A model generated the notes under the pieces. It had not been told where the DNA came from, did no database searches, and was given only the letters and a program-made list of their open reading frames with translations. A program made the position numbers and the translations under genes. Shown one piece after another: positions 10,563-20,713 of a DNA stretch of 64,000 nt. Position 1 is the stretch's first letter. The number at the start of each line of letters is the position of its first letter. Source of the DNA: Lentinula raphanica (taxonomy: Eukaryota; Basidiomycota; Agaricomycetes; Agaricales; Omphalotaceae); contig JANVFP010000005.1 in assembly GCA_027919835.1 (NCBI GenBank), positions 682,001 to 746,000 on the forward strand, given 5' to 3'.

Positions 10563-11840
10563 TCAGGCATGTTTAGAAAGATTTCCGTCGACCACTTCGC
10601 CGTGGACCATTCGGTAGGACGGATTCGCCTCTTCCTCTTGATCTTCGGACTCAGCAGCCTTCCGATCCTCCGGATCAAGCTGTTCAACAGGCGGAACCAG
10701 TGGCGGTTCAACGGAATTCGACTGATCATCACCGGAAATGTTTATTCGAGGGACAGTACTGAAAATAAAGTCCTCCACTTCCTCAGGTTCGTCTTCCTCA
10801 TCCTGTACCATAGATTCTAACTGCTCGGGCGACAGATCTATCAGATCATGTATATTTTCCGGCAGTTCAATCGGTTCGTAACGAGCATGATGCGGGATCA
10901 CACGGAAAGCACCCACTTTGTCTTTAAGTACAGTGCCATCCATTTCCGCAATGATATATGCGCCTCCTCGTGTCCTCCGGATGACAACCATAGGTCCACG
11001 ATATCGAAGGTACATTTTCCGATCCAAATTCTTCTCGATGGCGGTGTTCCGTACTTGTACTAGGTTCCCGGTTTGAAATCCCAGTCCTTAATGGTGTACT
11101 TGTACTTTTCCTCGAAAACTCTCGCTTCCGACGTTTGTTCTCGTCGATCCGTGATTTCATGTTCTCGACGAAGGAACGATGTTTGGAAAGAGCCTGAGCC
11201 CGGAAGCCCAGTAACTCTTCCCGTGATAGTATTCGATTTGGTGGATTGACCAAATATGTAGATTCAACAATATCGAAAGGTAGCAGAGGTTCCGTACCGG
11301 TAGCTACGAAGTATGGTGAACAGCCTAAACCTCTCCGTGCAGTAATACGATCAGCCCAAAGTATCGGTTTCAAGAAGTAGTACCATTTTGACAGATCTCC
11401 CGCACACGCTTTCGCAAGTGCTTGTCTCAGATCAAAGTGAGCACGCTCAATCTTTCCGTTAGCTTGTGAATTGTAAGGCGATATTTGTATTCCACGGATC
11501 CCGTATTTCTGTTCGAGCCATCGCAACATAAGCTTCATCTGTGGTGCGTTGTCCGAGACCACGATTTCCGGACATCCCCATCTACATATGATGTCTTCAA
11601 AGAACCATTCCGCGAGTGATCTCGCGTTTTCAACTCTCAGTGCCCTAGCTTCCGACCAACTCGACAAGGAATCCCTTCCGTGAACGATATACTACAACCA
11701 TTACTGGCCGGAGACATAACCATCGTATCGATATGTATCTTTTGGAACAAGGATGGCGTGAAGGTCACCGTTGGAGGGATCCGTACCAAAGACCTAAGTC
11801 GATCTTGGCAGGCTTGACATGTTTTCACATACCACTCCAC
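10563..11840 (-). pseudogene. Integrase of the LTR element (broken)
   Basis: Three minus-strand frames together cover an integrase. The 11840-side block has the CQAC part of the zinc-binding domain and HIDTMVMSPASNG with the first catalytic Asp. The middle block (to about 10924) has SDNAPQM with the second Asp and NGKIERAH with the catalytic Glu. The last block has a GPMVVIRR...GAFRVIPHHAR segment like the C-terminal GPY/F module, then an acidic tail. In the family this enzyme joins cDNA ends to the host chromosome. Frame changes near 11,650 and 11,000 make it non-functional here. Confidence 0.8.
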
Positions 11841-12135
11841 GTCTTTCTCCAGATCAGGCCACCAAAACCGCTTTTCTAAGAAGTCTTTCGTAGCATATGT
11901 ACCCTTGTGTCCTAAGCATCATGAGCACTGTGCAATAGATACATTCGTTTTTCCGGTTCAACCACTAAACGCAGTTGATCTGTGGATGGTTTCCGATGGA
12001 ACAGTCGACCTTCCGAGTCTATTGAAAAGGACAGTGTTTTCCGGTCCATTTCCGCTCGTTGTCTCTTGTCCAACTTCGCGAATTGCTCAGCATTCGGGTC
12101 CTTAAGCCACGCTCGGATTTCCGGTAACTGCTGAT

Positions 12136-12636
12136 CTAGACGATTTCCGCCATCCGATCTATGAGATATCGGATATTTGTGATCAGGTCCCCAGTAGCAT
12201 TGTCGGGGATCGCAGTATACTGCAGAAACTGAGAGGTCAAAGGCATTCCCGAGGCCTCTAAACGTTCTTTGAGGAATGCATGCTGGATCTCTTCCTCCCG
12301 GGCAACTTGAAGATCTTCCGCAAACTCATCTTCAATGGTCTCGCAAAAGTATCCTGTCCGGGGATCTATATGATCTTTGAATGATTCAAAGGGCAATGGA
12401 TCATCCGCTTCGTCCGCTTTGAAGAACCTAACGTTGTTGGAGTCATCTGCATCTTCTGCTAGATCCTCTTCGGTTTCCCGACGAGGGGTAGTCCAACCTC
12501 CCGGAGGTCTTCGAGACAAACCATCAGGTCCAAAGGTTGCTCCTTTGACATGGATCAAATCGAAATGGAATTTACGGATATCTTCAATCCAACGGTTGAT
12601 CGTAGCGTTTGGACCACTACTCGGATTTTCAAGCAT
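12136..12636 (-). pseudogene. Pol connection region of the LTR element
   Basis: This minus-strand open frame begins after the RNase H block and contains FHFDLIHVKGATFGPDGLSR. In Ty3/gypsy polyproteins such a segment (usually ..N..ADaLSR) links RNase H to integrase. It is out of frame with its neighbours on both sides. No catalytic residues are expected. Confidence 0.65.
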
Positions 12637-12718
12637 TCCTTGGATATAGCTAGCATCCGTTTCTACCGTGAGTTTCCGACATCCATAAAGAAGATAGTGG
12701 TTGCTCGGAGAGCAACCT

Positions 12719-13465
12719 TCAAACCATAGAGTTCACGCTTAGATTGAGAAAACCGGCTTCACGTTCATTATACGGGATGGATCCGAAGTAATTATAGTAA
12801 ATCTTCGTCTGATCTACAGGATCAATCTGATAGATGTAAAATCCTGTACCCATGTAAGAACTATCCACTGCTAAGTGTGTTTCCCAGTCATATACTATGA
12901 CTCTTAAGGCTGGTGCATTACGGACTCCGTCTTTCAACAGGTCCATGGCTATGACATGCTCATCCTTCCACTCAAACGGAATATTCGCCGTTAATTTGGT
13001 CAAAGGTGAGGCTTTCTTAGCGTAATTGTGAATGAACATCCGGAGCTGACCAACAGTTCCCAGAAAGGCTCGGACCTGGGTCTTAGAAGAGCACGGAGGC
13101 CAAGTTAGAACCGTAGTTGCGATTCTATCTTCCGGTTTCTGTCCTTCGTACGTGCAACGGTGTCCAACCACTACAGTTTCAGCGCAACACAGGAATGCTT
13201 TAGGTCCCGAGAAGGTTCCGCCGCAATACCGCATCCGCTGAATGATTCGGTTCACATTTTGGAGATGCTCCCAGACAAATCGTCTGATCAAAGGATTTTC
13301 AGGGATAGTTTCGTATCCGCCACCCGGTAATTCATAACGAGTCCCGGGGCCTCTGATAGGAACATCATCGACGTATGGAATAGTATATTCCGGAATTTCA
13401 TCTCGCATCATGTAAGTTACATCATCATGGAATATCGGAACAGAGTTCGTCCAACCCATAGGCAA
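12719..13465 (-). pseudogene. Reverse transcriptase (C-terminal half) and RNase H of the LTR element
   Basis: The frame opens with LPMGWTNSVPIFHDD and carries the polymerase box YVDD (IPYVDDVPI), two of the metal-binding Asp residues. The thumb/connection follows, then an RNase H-like segment ending ALRVIVYDWETHLAVDSS. The frame is shifted by a small deletion near 13,505-13,510 relative to the upstream RT half, which stops at 13506. In the family this makes the double-stranded cDNA. Confidence 0.85.
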
Positions 13466-13505
13466 CTTTACGAGACGGTGTGGTCCGTACGGGGTTTGGA
13501 ATGTG

Positions 13506-14736
13506 TCAGATCTCGCGAACTAACATCGAGGGTCGTTCATCATAACCCACATAGATATCCAACAAACCACCACAGGCACGACCCGCAAAATGACGAGCAA
13601 TATCCGCGGTAGCAGGAGGAATCCCGGAGTGTTGAATGGTCACCTTGTTCAGGGGTTCCAAACTATGTACTAAACGAAGACTCGTTCCATCTTTCTTGAC
13701 CACACAAAACCATTTTGAACGATAGCTCGAGCAAGATGGTTCATAAACTCCAGCATCAATCTTATCCTTGATGATCTTACAAACCTTCTCGAAGATTCCG
13801 GGAGGAATTGGAATATTTCGTTCGACCCAGGGCTCATGAGGTATGACCGGAATTTTCACGGGAGGAAAGAAGTCCTCTCTGAATGTTCCGCCCTCGGAAG
13901 CTTCCCAAGCAAAACCCATTTCCTGCAACTTCATCATATGATGAACTAGCTTCATTTCCTCGTCCGTAAGGAAACCTTCCGCATGGTTTTTCTCGATGAT
14001 CTCTTTCCGTTCTTGCGTATACCGAATACCCGGCGTGAATTCCGGAGGATGAGTTGGTAGATCTGGTAGATCAGCCAAAGGATCCCCGTAAATGTGTCTC
14101 CGCACACGGAATTCTTCCGGTAAATCAGCCTTGACAGGGCGAACTTTCACCGCTACAGGCTTATATTTTCGAGAACCGAAGACCGAAACTGGCTGATCTG
14201 GCAAAACACATCATTATATGCGCATATATGCTGGTCAATCGTCTGTTCTTGAGTTCCCAGAGCTTAACACGATGCATCGCAGCCTCCAAATCTTGGGTCA
14301 TTGAAGACAATTCCGCATCTTTTGTTTGATCTACTTGATCTGGTAGATCTTCCGTGTTATCATATGGCCGAGTTAACCCGTGTAAGTCTTTCCACCTAAC
14401 ATCCTTTGTCATGGACTGGTAAAAGGTCTCCTTCAGGTCCTCAACGGTCGGATTAGCTCTGAATCCTTCCTTCCATGGGTTGATCACACGATTTTGTTGA
14501 TGATCTACACCTTTGTTCAGGTATAGTGATATGGTTTCGGCAATTCCGGGGTGTGACTTCTCGATCGTTGGCAGACAGCATTGTACATACACGTCCGCTA
14601 ATTCTTCATTGGAGAAGGTACCTCGTTTCACCTGATTCGACTCTATAACCACTTCCTCCGCTTGAGCATCCCAGTACCCACTAAGAGCGATTTCTACCTC
14701 TCCCTGGTCGCTACTCAGATCCCAGAGGTTATTCAA
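13506..14736 (-). pseudogene. Pol linker and reverse transcriptase N-terminal half of the LTR element
   Basis: Two overlapping minus-strand frames (14736-14161 and 14204-13506) cover an acidic linker and the fingers/palm start of RT. Recognisable RT text is VYEPSCSSYRSKWFCVVKKD and LRLVHSLEPLNKVT; the palm segment GGLLDIYVGYDE follows. Frames switch near 14,735 and near 14,180, and the RT half ends at a premature stop at 13506. The copy is therefore defective. Confidence 0.8.
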
Positions 14737-16211
14737 AAATTTGGTTGCGGAACTTTCTCTGCCTCCTCTTGAGTGTCTTCCCGTCTTGATTCGGGTTGCA
14801 ACTGTTGAGTTGGCTGTGATACTTTTCGTTCCATCACCTTTCTTGGTGCTCTCGGTCCATGTCCTTTCGGATATGTACCCATGGTATACCGTTTTCCAGT
14901 ATTCGGATCCGTAATCGTAAGTTCCTGATCACCCGATCCAAATGTCTGAATGACACTCTCAGTTAACACATCAAACGGCCGTCCCAACAGTATTTCGAAG
15001 GGAGCCTTTTCTTGAACATGTAACTGCAAATACACTGTGACTGGTCCAAATCGAAAGGGCACATTTCGGGCTAAACCTTTGGTCCGCGCGATCCCGCCAT
15101 GTACATTTTGCATCTGTATGGTGATTCCGGGATCCCAACCTAGACCTAGGCCTAACGCCACGCTCATATCGATGGCGACTATCTGTGATCCTGAGTCCAG
15201 GAGGTTCTCTACTTCGAGATCTTCCCGATCATTCACAACAGGCCACACTGCACGGAGACCATTGCCTATGGTAGCAACTATGGTCATATCCCGTCGTTCA
15301 TCATTCTCATCTACATCACTTAAGAATGATTCTACTGGATCTACTTGAACAAACGCTCCTGCTTTCATCCCATCCCGATCCTCAGATAATCTTTCAAAAG
15401 CCCAAGCTTCGGGTAATGCTAGATCATCCACGGAAATGACTTGTTCGTCTTCGGAATCATCATTTGAAAGTGTTCCCGTAGCTAGATCTTGTTGATCAGC
15501 CAAGTTCAGCAGCATTTTCTTTCGATCTTGCGGAAGTACTCGCTTGTTCCGTATCTTTCGTGCTACGATCTGCCTGATCTTTCCCGAAAGCTGTAAAGCT
15601 TCGGAAGAAGTCAATTCAATCGTCTTTCGCACTATCCGGTCAGCGAGCTCTTCCTCTAGACCAGGCGTGAACAGTTCACTCTGCAGCCTGTATTTTGGTG
15701 CCTTCGAAGATCCCTTAGATTCAGGTATCTTTTCCGGCTTTGGTTGATTTCGAGGGTGAGGTGTAACTTCTCTGGGCTGAACATCATCAAATGGTCTTCT
15801 CGGATTTTCTGTACGAGGAGGTGACGGATCGCGGAATCGTACTTGCTTCGATTTCCGTTGATCTGCCTGATCAGGCTCGCGTCCCGAGCCTAAAGCACTC
15901 TCATCCGTTAAATCGTCAATGGTCACTGACTGTATCCTTTCCAAAGCAGCTTCCCTCAGTGATTGAGAAGAATCGGGGTCTGATCCAGCAGATCTGTCAT
16001 GATTAGGCGTAGAATTGTCCGGATTGGACTTCGGTTTTTCGGATATTTTGTTTTTACTAGGGTTATTTCGATCTATGGGTATATGCACCCCGTCAAAGCG
16101 TTTATTCTTGACAGCAGGTATTGCTTTTGGTGAGTTAGGCTTTGGGGCACCCTCATGAGTTGTTGCCTGTTGCTGAGACCGTGTCCTTGGCCCAGAGGTC
16201 AACTCAATCAT
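14733..16211 (-). CDS. Aspartic protease-containing ORF of the LTR element
   Basis: This 492-codon minus-strand frame starts with ATG 8 bases after the gag stop. The first 260 residues are hydrophilic and disordered, rich in Pro, Ser and Arg. The C-terminal third holds the retropepsin core: LLDSGSQI with the catalytic Asp, then an ILLGRPF segment that matches the conserved second half of these proteases. It would process the Gag-Pol polyprotein. The short gap after gag suggests reinitiation or slippage, but the downstream frameshift at about 14,735 separates it from RT in this copy. Confidence 0.75.
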   Translation of the reverse strand: MIELTSGPRTRSQQQATTHEGAPKPNSPKAIPAVKNKRFDGVHIPIDRNNPSKNKISEKPKSNPDNSTPNHDRSAGSDPDSSQSLREAALERIQSVTIDDLTDESALGSGREPDQADQRKSKQVRFRDPSPPRTENPRRPFDDVQPREVTPHPRNQPKPEKIPESKGSSKAPKYRLQSELFTPGLEEELADRIVRKTIELTSSEALQLSGKIRQIVARKIRNKRVLPQDRKKMLLNLADQQDLATGTLSNDDSEDEQVISVDDLALPEAWAFERLSEDRDGMKAGAFVQVDPVESFLSDVDENDERRDMTIVATIGNGLRAVWPVVNDREDLEVENLLDSGSQIVAIDMSVALGLGLGWDPGITIQMQNVHGGIARTKGLARNVPFRFGPVTVYLQLHVQEKAPFEILLGRPFDVLTESVIQTFGSGDQELTITDPNTGKRYTMGTYPKGHGPRAPRKVMERKVSQPTQQLQPESRREDTQEEAEKVPQPNF

Positions 16212-16219
16212 TGGATTCC

Positions 16220-17950
16220 TCAGTTTCCCGACTCGTTCGTGTACACCGTAGCCACACCATTGCTAGATCTCCCTTGCACCATCTCCGCCAGATTGGCAAT
16301 GACCATCCAAGCTGGGGATCCGGCCAACTGTTCCGAGTAATCCTCATTGTCCGGGATCATCTCGTTCATCATCGTCGAAACCTCGGGCCATCCTTTGGCC
16401 TGACCATACTTCATGATCTTTTGGTATCTACTCTCACTTCCGAAGTTGTTCGGTAGCGGAGACCCATCCTTCAACTTAAGACGCTTTGGATCTTGCGGAT
16501 CACGCATAATCCAACCTTTCCCTAAGAGTTCCAAGAACATTGGACAACTTTGCATCATATGGTTCGGTTCCCGACAAAGGAAACACAACATCTCAGACCT
16601 TTGACCTTGTGCATTATTCGGATTCGTGTTAATGATTCCGCGGGGAGGCCCACTGTTTCCGGGATTACCACTACCAGAAGCGACAGTATGGGGCTGCGCC
16701 CGTTGCGCAGGTTGAACATTTCCGGTCTTGATGTTAGCCAGCATTTGAGCCAACGTCTCAAGTTCCTCTTTGTAGGTAGCCTTAAGTGCTCCCAAATCTT
16801 TGACCAACACACTGTACTGGTCCCTATTTGCAGCTAGTGCTCTTTCCGTTTCCTCGGAAGCCTCACGTTTCACTTCTACGGGCTTAGCTGGAGACCGGAA
16901 GAAATGCGAGAGATCCGGTACTTCTTCTTTGATCACCGGAGGACCACCAATCGGAACGTATACGCCTCCTCTTGAGTGGGTTTCCGCATTGAAGACCACG
17001 CCATCCCGACTTGTTACCGTCCGGTACAACGATTCCAAGGGTGGGTGCCTTGCTACGGCCTCTGCTGCTTCCTTGTACTCTACAAACAGATATGGATCAT
17101 CGACCCGACGTTTCTCGTATACGCCTCCTCTTGAGTGGGTTTCCGCATTGAAGACCACGCCATCCCGACTTGTTACCGTCCGGTACAACGATTCCAAGGG
17201 TGGGTGCCTTGCTACGGCCTCTGCTGCTTCCTTGTACTCTACAAACAGATATGGATCATCGACCCGACGTTTCTCTACGCGGAAAGCAGGTACCTGCTGT
17301 TGAACCTTACGATTCACAGCTTTCCGTAACTCGTCATCGAATGCTGACAGGAAAAGAGACACCAATTCCGTGTTTCCTATCGCCGGAGGCGGTTTCAACA
17401 ACTTATTGGCTTCTACCTCCATCAACAGACAATATCCGAGCAACCTATCTCCGTCCCGGACACCCAAAGGAGCATAGTTCTGTACGATCTGCAAGAGCGT
17501 ATTCTTCGAACCCATTGGTCTCCCTAGAGATGCCGGGAATCTTTCACACAAGGAACGCAGAAAACAGTCCGCGTCCTCCCTTCCCTCCTGCGCGCCAGGA
17601 AGATGCTCGAGAGCCTGCTTGGTCTGAAGGGTCATCCAAGAAAAGATCTTTTGCATCTTCACCTTCTCGGAGGTAACTTCCGTAGCCTGGAACGTGTTCA
17701 AACAGAACCTCACCCACTCGGGGATCATGCTCGGATTGGCCAAGTCCAGGATCATAGCAGTTTTGTGCGTAAGCGGAAACTTGGTATTGTTATACTCTGC
17801 TTGTTCCGCAGGAGTCAGTTCAGGAGGACCAAGCATCCTTATGATGTCGAGTTGATCCTCCGGTCGTTTTTGTTGGGCAGCCGGGTTTGCTGGTGCGTTA
17901 GCATTCGCTCCCGCGGCTCCCTGATCATTTCCGTTATGTACTTCGGACAT
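16220..17950 (-). CDS. Gag-like capsid/nucleocapsid protein of the LTR element
   Basis: I start it at the ATG at 17950 (MSEVHNGND); an open frame without ATG extends to 18067. The middle has the helical Gag capsid pattern (e.g. MIPEWVRFCLNTF, MTLQTKQALEHL). A C-terminal CCHC zinc knuckle, C-FL-C-REPN-H-MMQS-C, binds RNA in this family. It contains a perfect in-frame duplication of 53 residues (DNA 16957-17274). The protein would package element RNA into virus-like particles. It follows the primer-binding site by about 420 bases. Confidence 0.8.
   Translation of the reverse strand: MSEVHNGNDQGAAGANANAPANPAAQQKRPEDQLDIIRMLGPPELTPAEQAEYNNTKFPLTHKTAMILDLANPSMIPEWVRFCLNTFQATEVTSEKVKMQKIFSWMTLQTKQALEHLPGAQEGREDADCFLRSLCERFPASLGRPMGSKNTLLQIVQNYAPLGVRDGDRLLGYCLLMEVEANKLLKPPPAIGNTELVSLFLSAFDDELRKAVNRKVQQQVPAFRVEKRRVDDPYLFVEYKEAAEAVARHPPLESLYRTVTSRDGVVFNAETHSRGGVYEKRRVDDPYLFVEYKEAAEAVARHPPLESLYRTVTSRDGVVFNAETHSRGGVYVPIGGPPVIKEEVPDLSHFFRSPAKPVEVKREASEETERALAANRDQYSVLVKDLGALKATYKEELETLAQMLANIKTGNVQPAQRAQPHTVASGSGNPGNSGPPRGIINTNPNNAQGQRSEMLCFLCREPNHMMQSCPMFLELLGKGWIMRDPQDPKRLKLKDGSPLPNNFGSESRYQKIMKYGQAKGWPEVSTMMNEMIPDNEDYSEQLAGSPAWMVIANLAEMVQGRSSNGVATVYTNESGN
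16957..17274. repeat. Perfect 159-bp tandem duplication inside gag
   Basis: Two adjacent copies of 159 bases (about 16957-17115 and 17116-17274) look identical over their whole length. The unit is 53 codons, so the gag frame stays open. The absence of any mismatch suggests a recent event. Confidence 0.9.
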
Positions 17951-18369
17951 ATTGTTGGGTAAAAACAGTCGTATCAAATCAAATGGTTCGGGTTGTAATG
18001 TAGGATCTGAACTAGATTGCGGATCTGGTCCAACAGTAGCTGCCTTCTGTCTACCGTTTCCTGGCACTACGTTAGATCTCTTCGTTACTGGTTGTTCCGA
18101 AGATGGTCTAGCAGCTCTCCCGTTATCTGGATTGCTAGTACTCGCTCTTCCGAGGTTTCTCGGATCGTAAACAGGTACAGAGGGTTTCTTTGTTGCGCGC
18201 TTTCGCTGATCTGAAGCTTGTATCGCTGGATCAAAGAAATCTGCTGAGCCCGCATTCTTCGAAGTCCGAGTAGCTCTTGGAGCTATTTTTAATGATCAAA
18301 TAAATTCGATCAAAGGCAGTAGTTTTGAGAAATCAAGAAGATCTCTCGAGTTCGACCAAAATATAGATT

Positions 18370-18391
18370 CCACCCCTCGCGGTGGGCTCCA
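18370..18391 (-). promoter_or_regulatory. Primer-binding site of the LTR element
   Basis: On the element's strand TGGAGCCCACCGCGAGGG starts one base after the 5' LTR. The leading TGG pairs with a tRNA CCA end. The sequence resembles the TGGCGCCCACCG-type sites of gypsy elements; the tRNA itself cannot be named. Confidence 0.7.
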
Positions 18392-20092
18392 GATAACGAG
18401 GTATAAAGTCGGTTCTTAGTATAATGCCTTATGACAGGTCACTTAGCACGAACACAGAGTACGACTTCACGGATTCGTCAATCAAATTGTATTTATAGCG
18501 AGGTGTGGGGCGTTGTCAGAGATTCCGCACTATCTTATATCTCGAGTCGAACGCAGTCTTGTGAGATCTTTTAGATCAGCAATACTGGTCAGCAGAACGA
18601 AGTGACACGGATATACCAGTCGTAAGATCTGGACTAAGGGGTTTGTTTTGAGTGGCTTCCACTCGGATAAGGGTTTTTAGGCTCGGAAAGCAACGGGGTA
18701 CCAGACGTTATGGTAGACCAATCGATTCCGCTCCCGGGTGAAGCAGTACTGATCACTATTCTCAGTAAAACCTCGAAGATCACGCAGATCACCAATCACT
18801 ACGTGTCAACTTGAACAGAGCCACCAAAACTCTGCACGTTCACTCGGCACAACCTGAGACCAAGTCCTCTGTATCTCCGGAACGGAGTCTACCTTCAACT
18901 ATCAAGTGACAGACACCAAGTCAAACCACTCAAAAGTCGGGCTTATCGCGATGAAGTAACACACTTAATCTGCAAGGTCCGGTACGGCTTAGAAGCCTTT
19001 ACTCCCACGTATGGATGAAAAGGATTACCAGTTCAGAGAGATCTGGGCGCAAAACTTGTTTCATTTGTGCGGATACAGGTCTTTAAGTACACTACGAAAA
19101 GTCCAATACCCGTATTTGTCCTTGATCTAGTAGATCTAGCTATTTCTACGGACGGAGTCCGATAATATACACTTAAATAGTAAAATATGACTGAAACGAT
19201 ACAAACGCGCAAGGAAATAGTAAAGAAAACAGAGAAAAAGATGAAACTTGTCCGTATTTCGTCGTACTTTCGCCAGATCTAGAAGACCAAGCAAGTTCCG
19301 ACCATGGTCGGTGCGGCATCCACATGCTAGGGTGCCTAACTCGTCAGAGTGGCTCCTGCCTGTGTTGCTCAAGTGTTTCCGACGAATTTGCTTCCGCGGA
19401 ATGGTAGTGGTCTTCCCAAGTTAATGAGATAGACTCGTAACAGCGGTTGATCTCGCGGATCAGGTAGGTCTGGTCCGTAGCTTTCGAACGGTATGCATAT
19501 AGCCTGGTGTTCTGGAGCGGACAATGAAGATAAATGCTTCAGAAGTGTTTTCCGTAGGTTTCCGCGCGTTTCCGTGAGTGCTGGTCAAAGCTGTACATAG
19601 CATACGCTATATCCCAGTTTAGAACTTGAACATATGCGTGTTTCCGTTGCGGGTTTCACCCGTACTGCCACGGAAATGCTAGATCATCATGTTTCCGACG
19701 GTTTCCGCTACTTTGCGTAGGGTTTCCATGTGGTAACTCGTCCGGATAGGCTCTCATTGTGTCTGATCTGCTAGATCAAGTGAAATTTCCGTCATCACAG
19801 CCAAGTACCTAACTCAGTTGTGCCGATCCGGCAGATCTTGATACTAAGTCGATATTCCCTTGGTGTGCTCGTACCAGTAGTCAGCATTCTTGAAGGATCC
19901 CCGACCAAGGGTGCGAGCAATAGCTCTAAGTGGATATTCATGGCTGATCCTGCCAAAGGATCTGTATCCTAGCTTATACTGATACAAGTTTGACTGCTAG
20001 TTCGGGCTCACTACAGTCCTTATTGATACTATGCAACGGTCTAAGTTGATCTTTTTGATCATTGCACGCCTGCGCGGAAAAACCGCGCAACA
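18392..20092 (-). repeat. Right LTR (5' LTR of the minus-strand element)
   Basis: This is the partner of 2664-4364, with about 30 scattered substitutions. Its outer end abuts the LINE at 20093. The GTTTCCG cluster and the interrupted palindromes are conserved between the LTRs. Confidence 0.92.
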
Positions 20093-20146
20093 GCGGTATC
20101 AGACAGCAAGACTGCGGAGGACATCCTACGAGGGAGAACGTTAAAC

Positions 20147-20713
20147 ATGTTCGGGAAGACATGCAAGGTGCGTAAATTTCAAGAGCGTACCCCGACGACC
20201 CCCCAGTGTAGGAAGTGCAAGACGTTCGGGCACAGAGCCGATAAATGCAAGTCCCAAGACAAGTGCGCACTCTGCGGACAAGAACACACCGAGGCCCAAC
20301 ACACGCTCCAGTGCGGGTCCTGCAAAGCAAACCCAAACTACGAAGAGCTGGACTTCGACGAGGAGTCCATCCAGAGTGGCATCATAGCACAGTGCACACA
20401 TAACCTAAGGTGCGTGAACTGCAGTGCAAAAGGTTTAGACTCACTACACAGCGCTACGAGCCGGGACTGCCCCGAGCGGATCCGCAACATGGGAACAACC
20501 AGAGACAACAACCGGGCTCAGCCAAAAGGTAACACGGCGACTGACCAGTTTCAGACCGTCACGAAGAGACGCTCGAAGGCAAAGAAGACACCGACTCCTG
20601 GGGCAGTTAGCACCCAGGGAACATCAGGGTCCCGCTTCGAGGCACTAGACCTAACCTCCCAGGCTGGCAACGACACAAACGGTGACCACAACATGACCGT
20701 TGATCATGTCTGA
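20147..20713 (+). CDS. LINE ORF1 (C-terminal part), zinc-knuckle RNA-binding protein
   Basis: The frame is open upstream of the ATG at 20147 to the LTR junction, so this is the C-terminal remainder of a longer ORF1. A classic CCHC knuckle, C-RK-C-KTFG-H-RADK-C, is followed by two less regular Cys/His clusters (CALCGQEHTEAQHTLQC and CVNCSAKGLDSLHSATSRDC). This three-knuckle arrangement is usual in ORF1 of I-type LINEs, where it binds element RNA. The tail is polar. The stop overlaps the ORF2 start by 8 bases. Confidence 0.8.
   Translation: MFGKTCKVRKFQERTPTTPQCRKCKTFGHRADKCKSQDKCALCGQEHTEAQHTLQCGSCKANPNYEELDFDEESIQSGIIAQCTHNLRCVNCSAKGLDSLHSATSRDCPERIRNMGTTRDNNRAQPKGNTATDQFQTVTKRRSKAKKTPTPGAVSTQGTSGSRFEALDLTSQAGNDTNGDHNMTVDHV

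Larger units (their letters stand above)
2664..20092 (-). mobile_element. 17.4-kb Ty3/gypsy-type LTR retrotransposon with extra antisense genes
   Basis: Two direct repeats of about 1,701 bases bound the element. On the minus strand the order is 5' LTR, primer-binding site, gag with CCHC knuckle, aspartic protease, reverse transcriptase, RNase H, integrase, then two oppositely oriented spliced genes, a polypurine tract and the 3' LTR. Integrase downstream of RT/RNase H is the Ty3/gypsy order. The LTRs read TGTTGCG at one end (minus strand). By eye they differ at roughly 30 positions, about 2 percent, so the insertion is not brand new. The pol frame is broken several times, so this copy is not autonomous. 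I found no 5-bp target-site duplication: the left flank is a gene fragment and the right flank is a LINE. Confidence 0.9.

Noticed and set aside
18370..18391. A tRNA gene remnant, because the plus strand ends in GGGCTCCA
   Set aside because: Its position one base inside the 5' LTR and the lack of other tRNA arms make it a primer-binding site.
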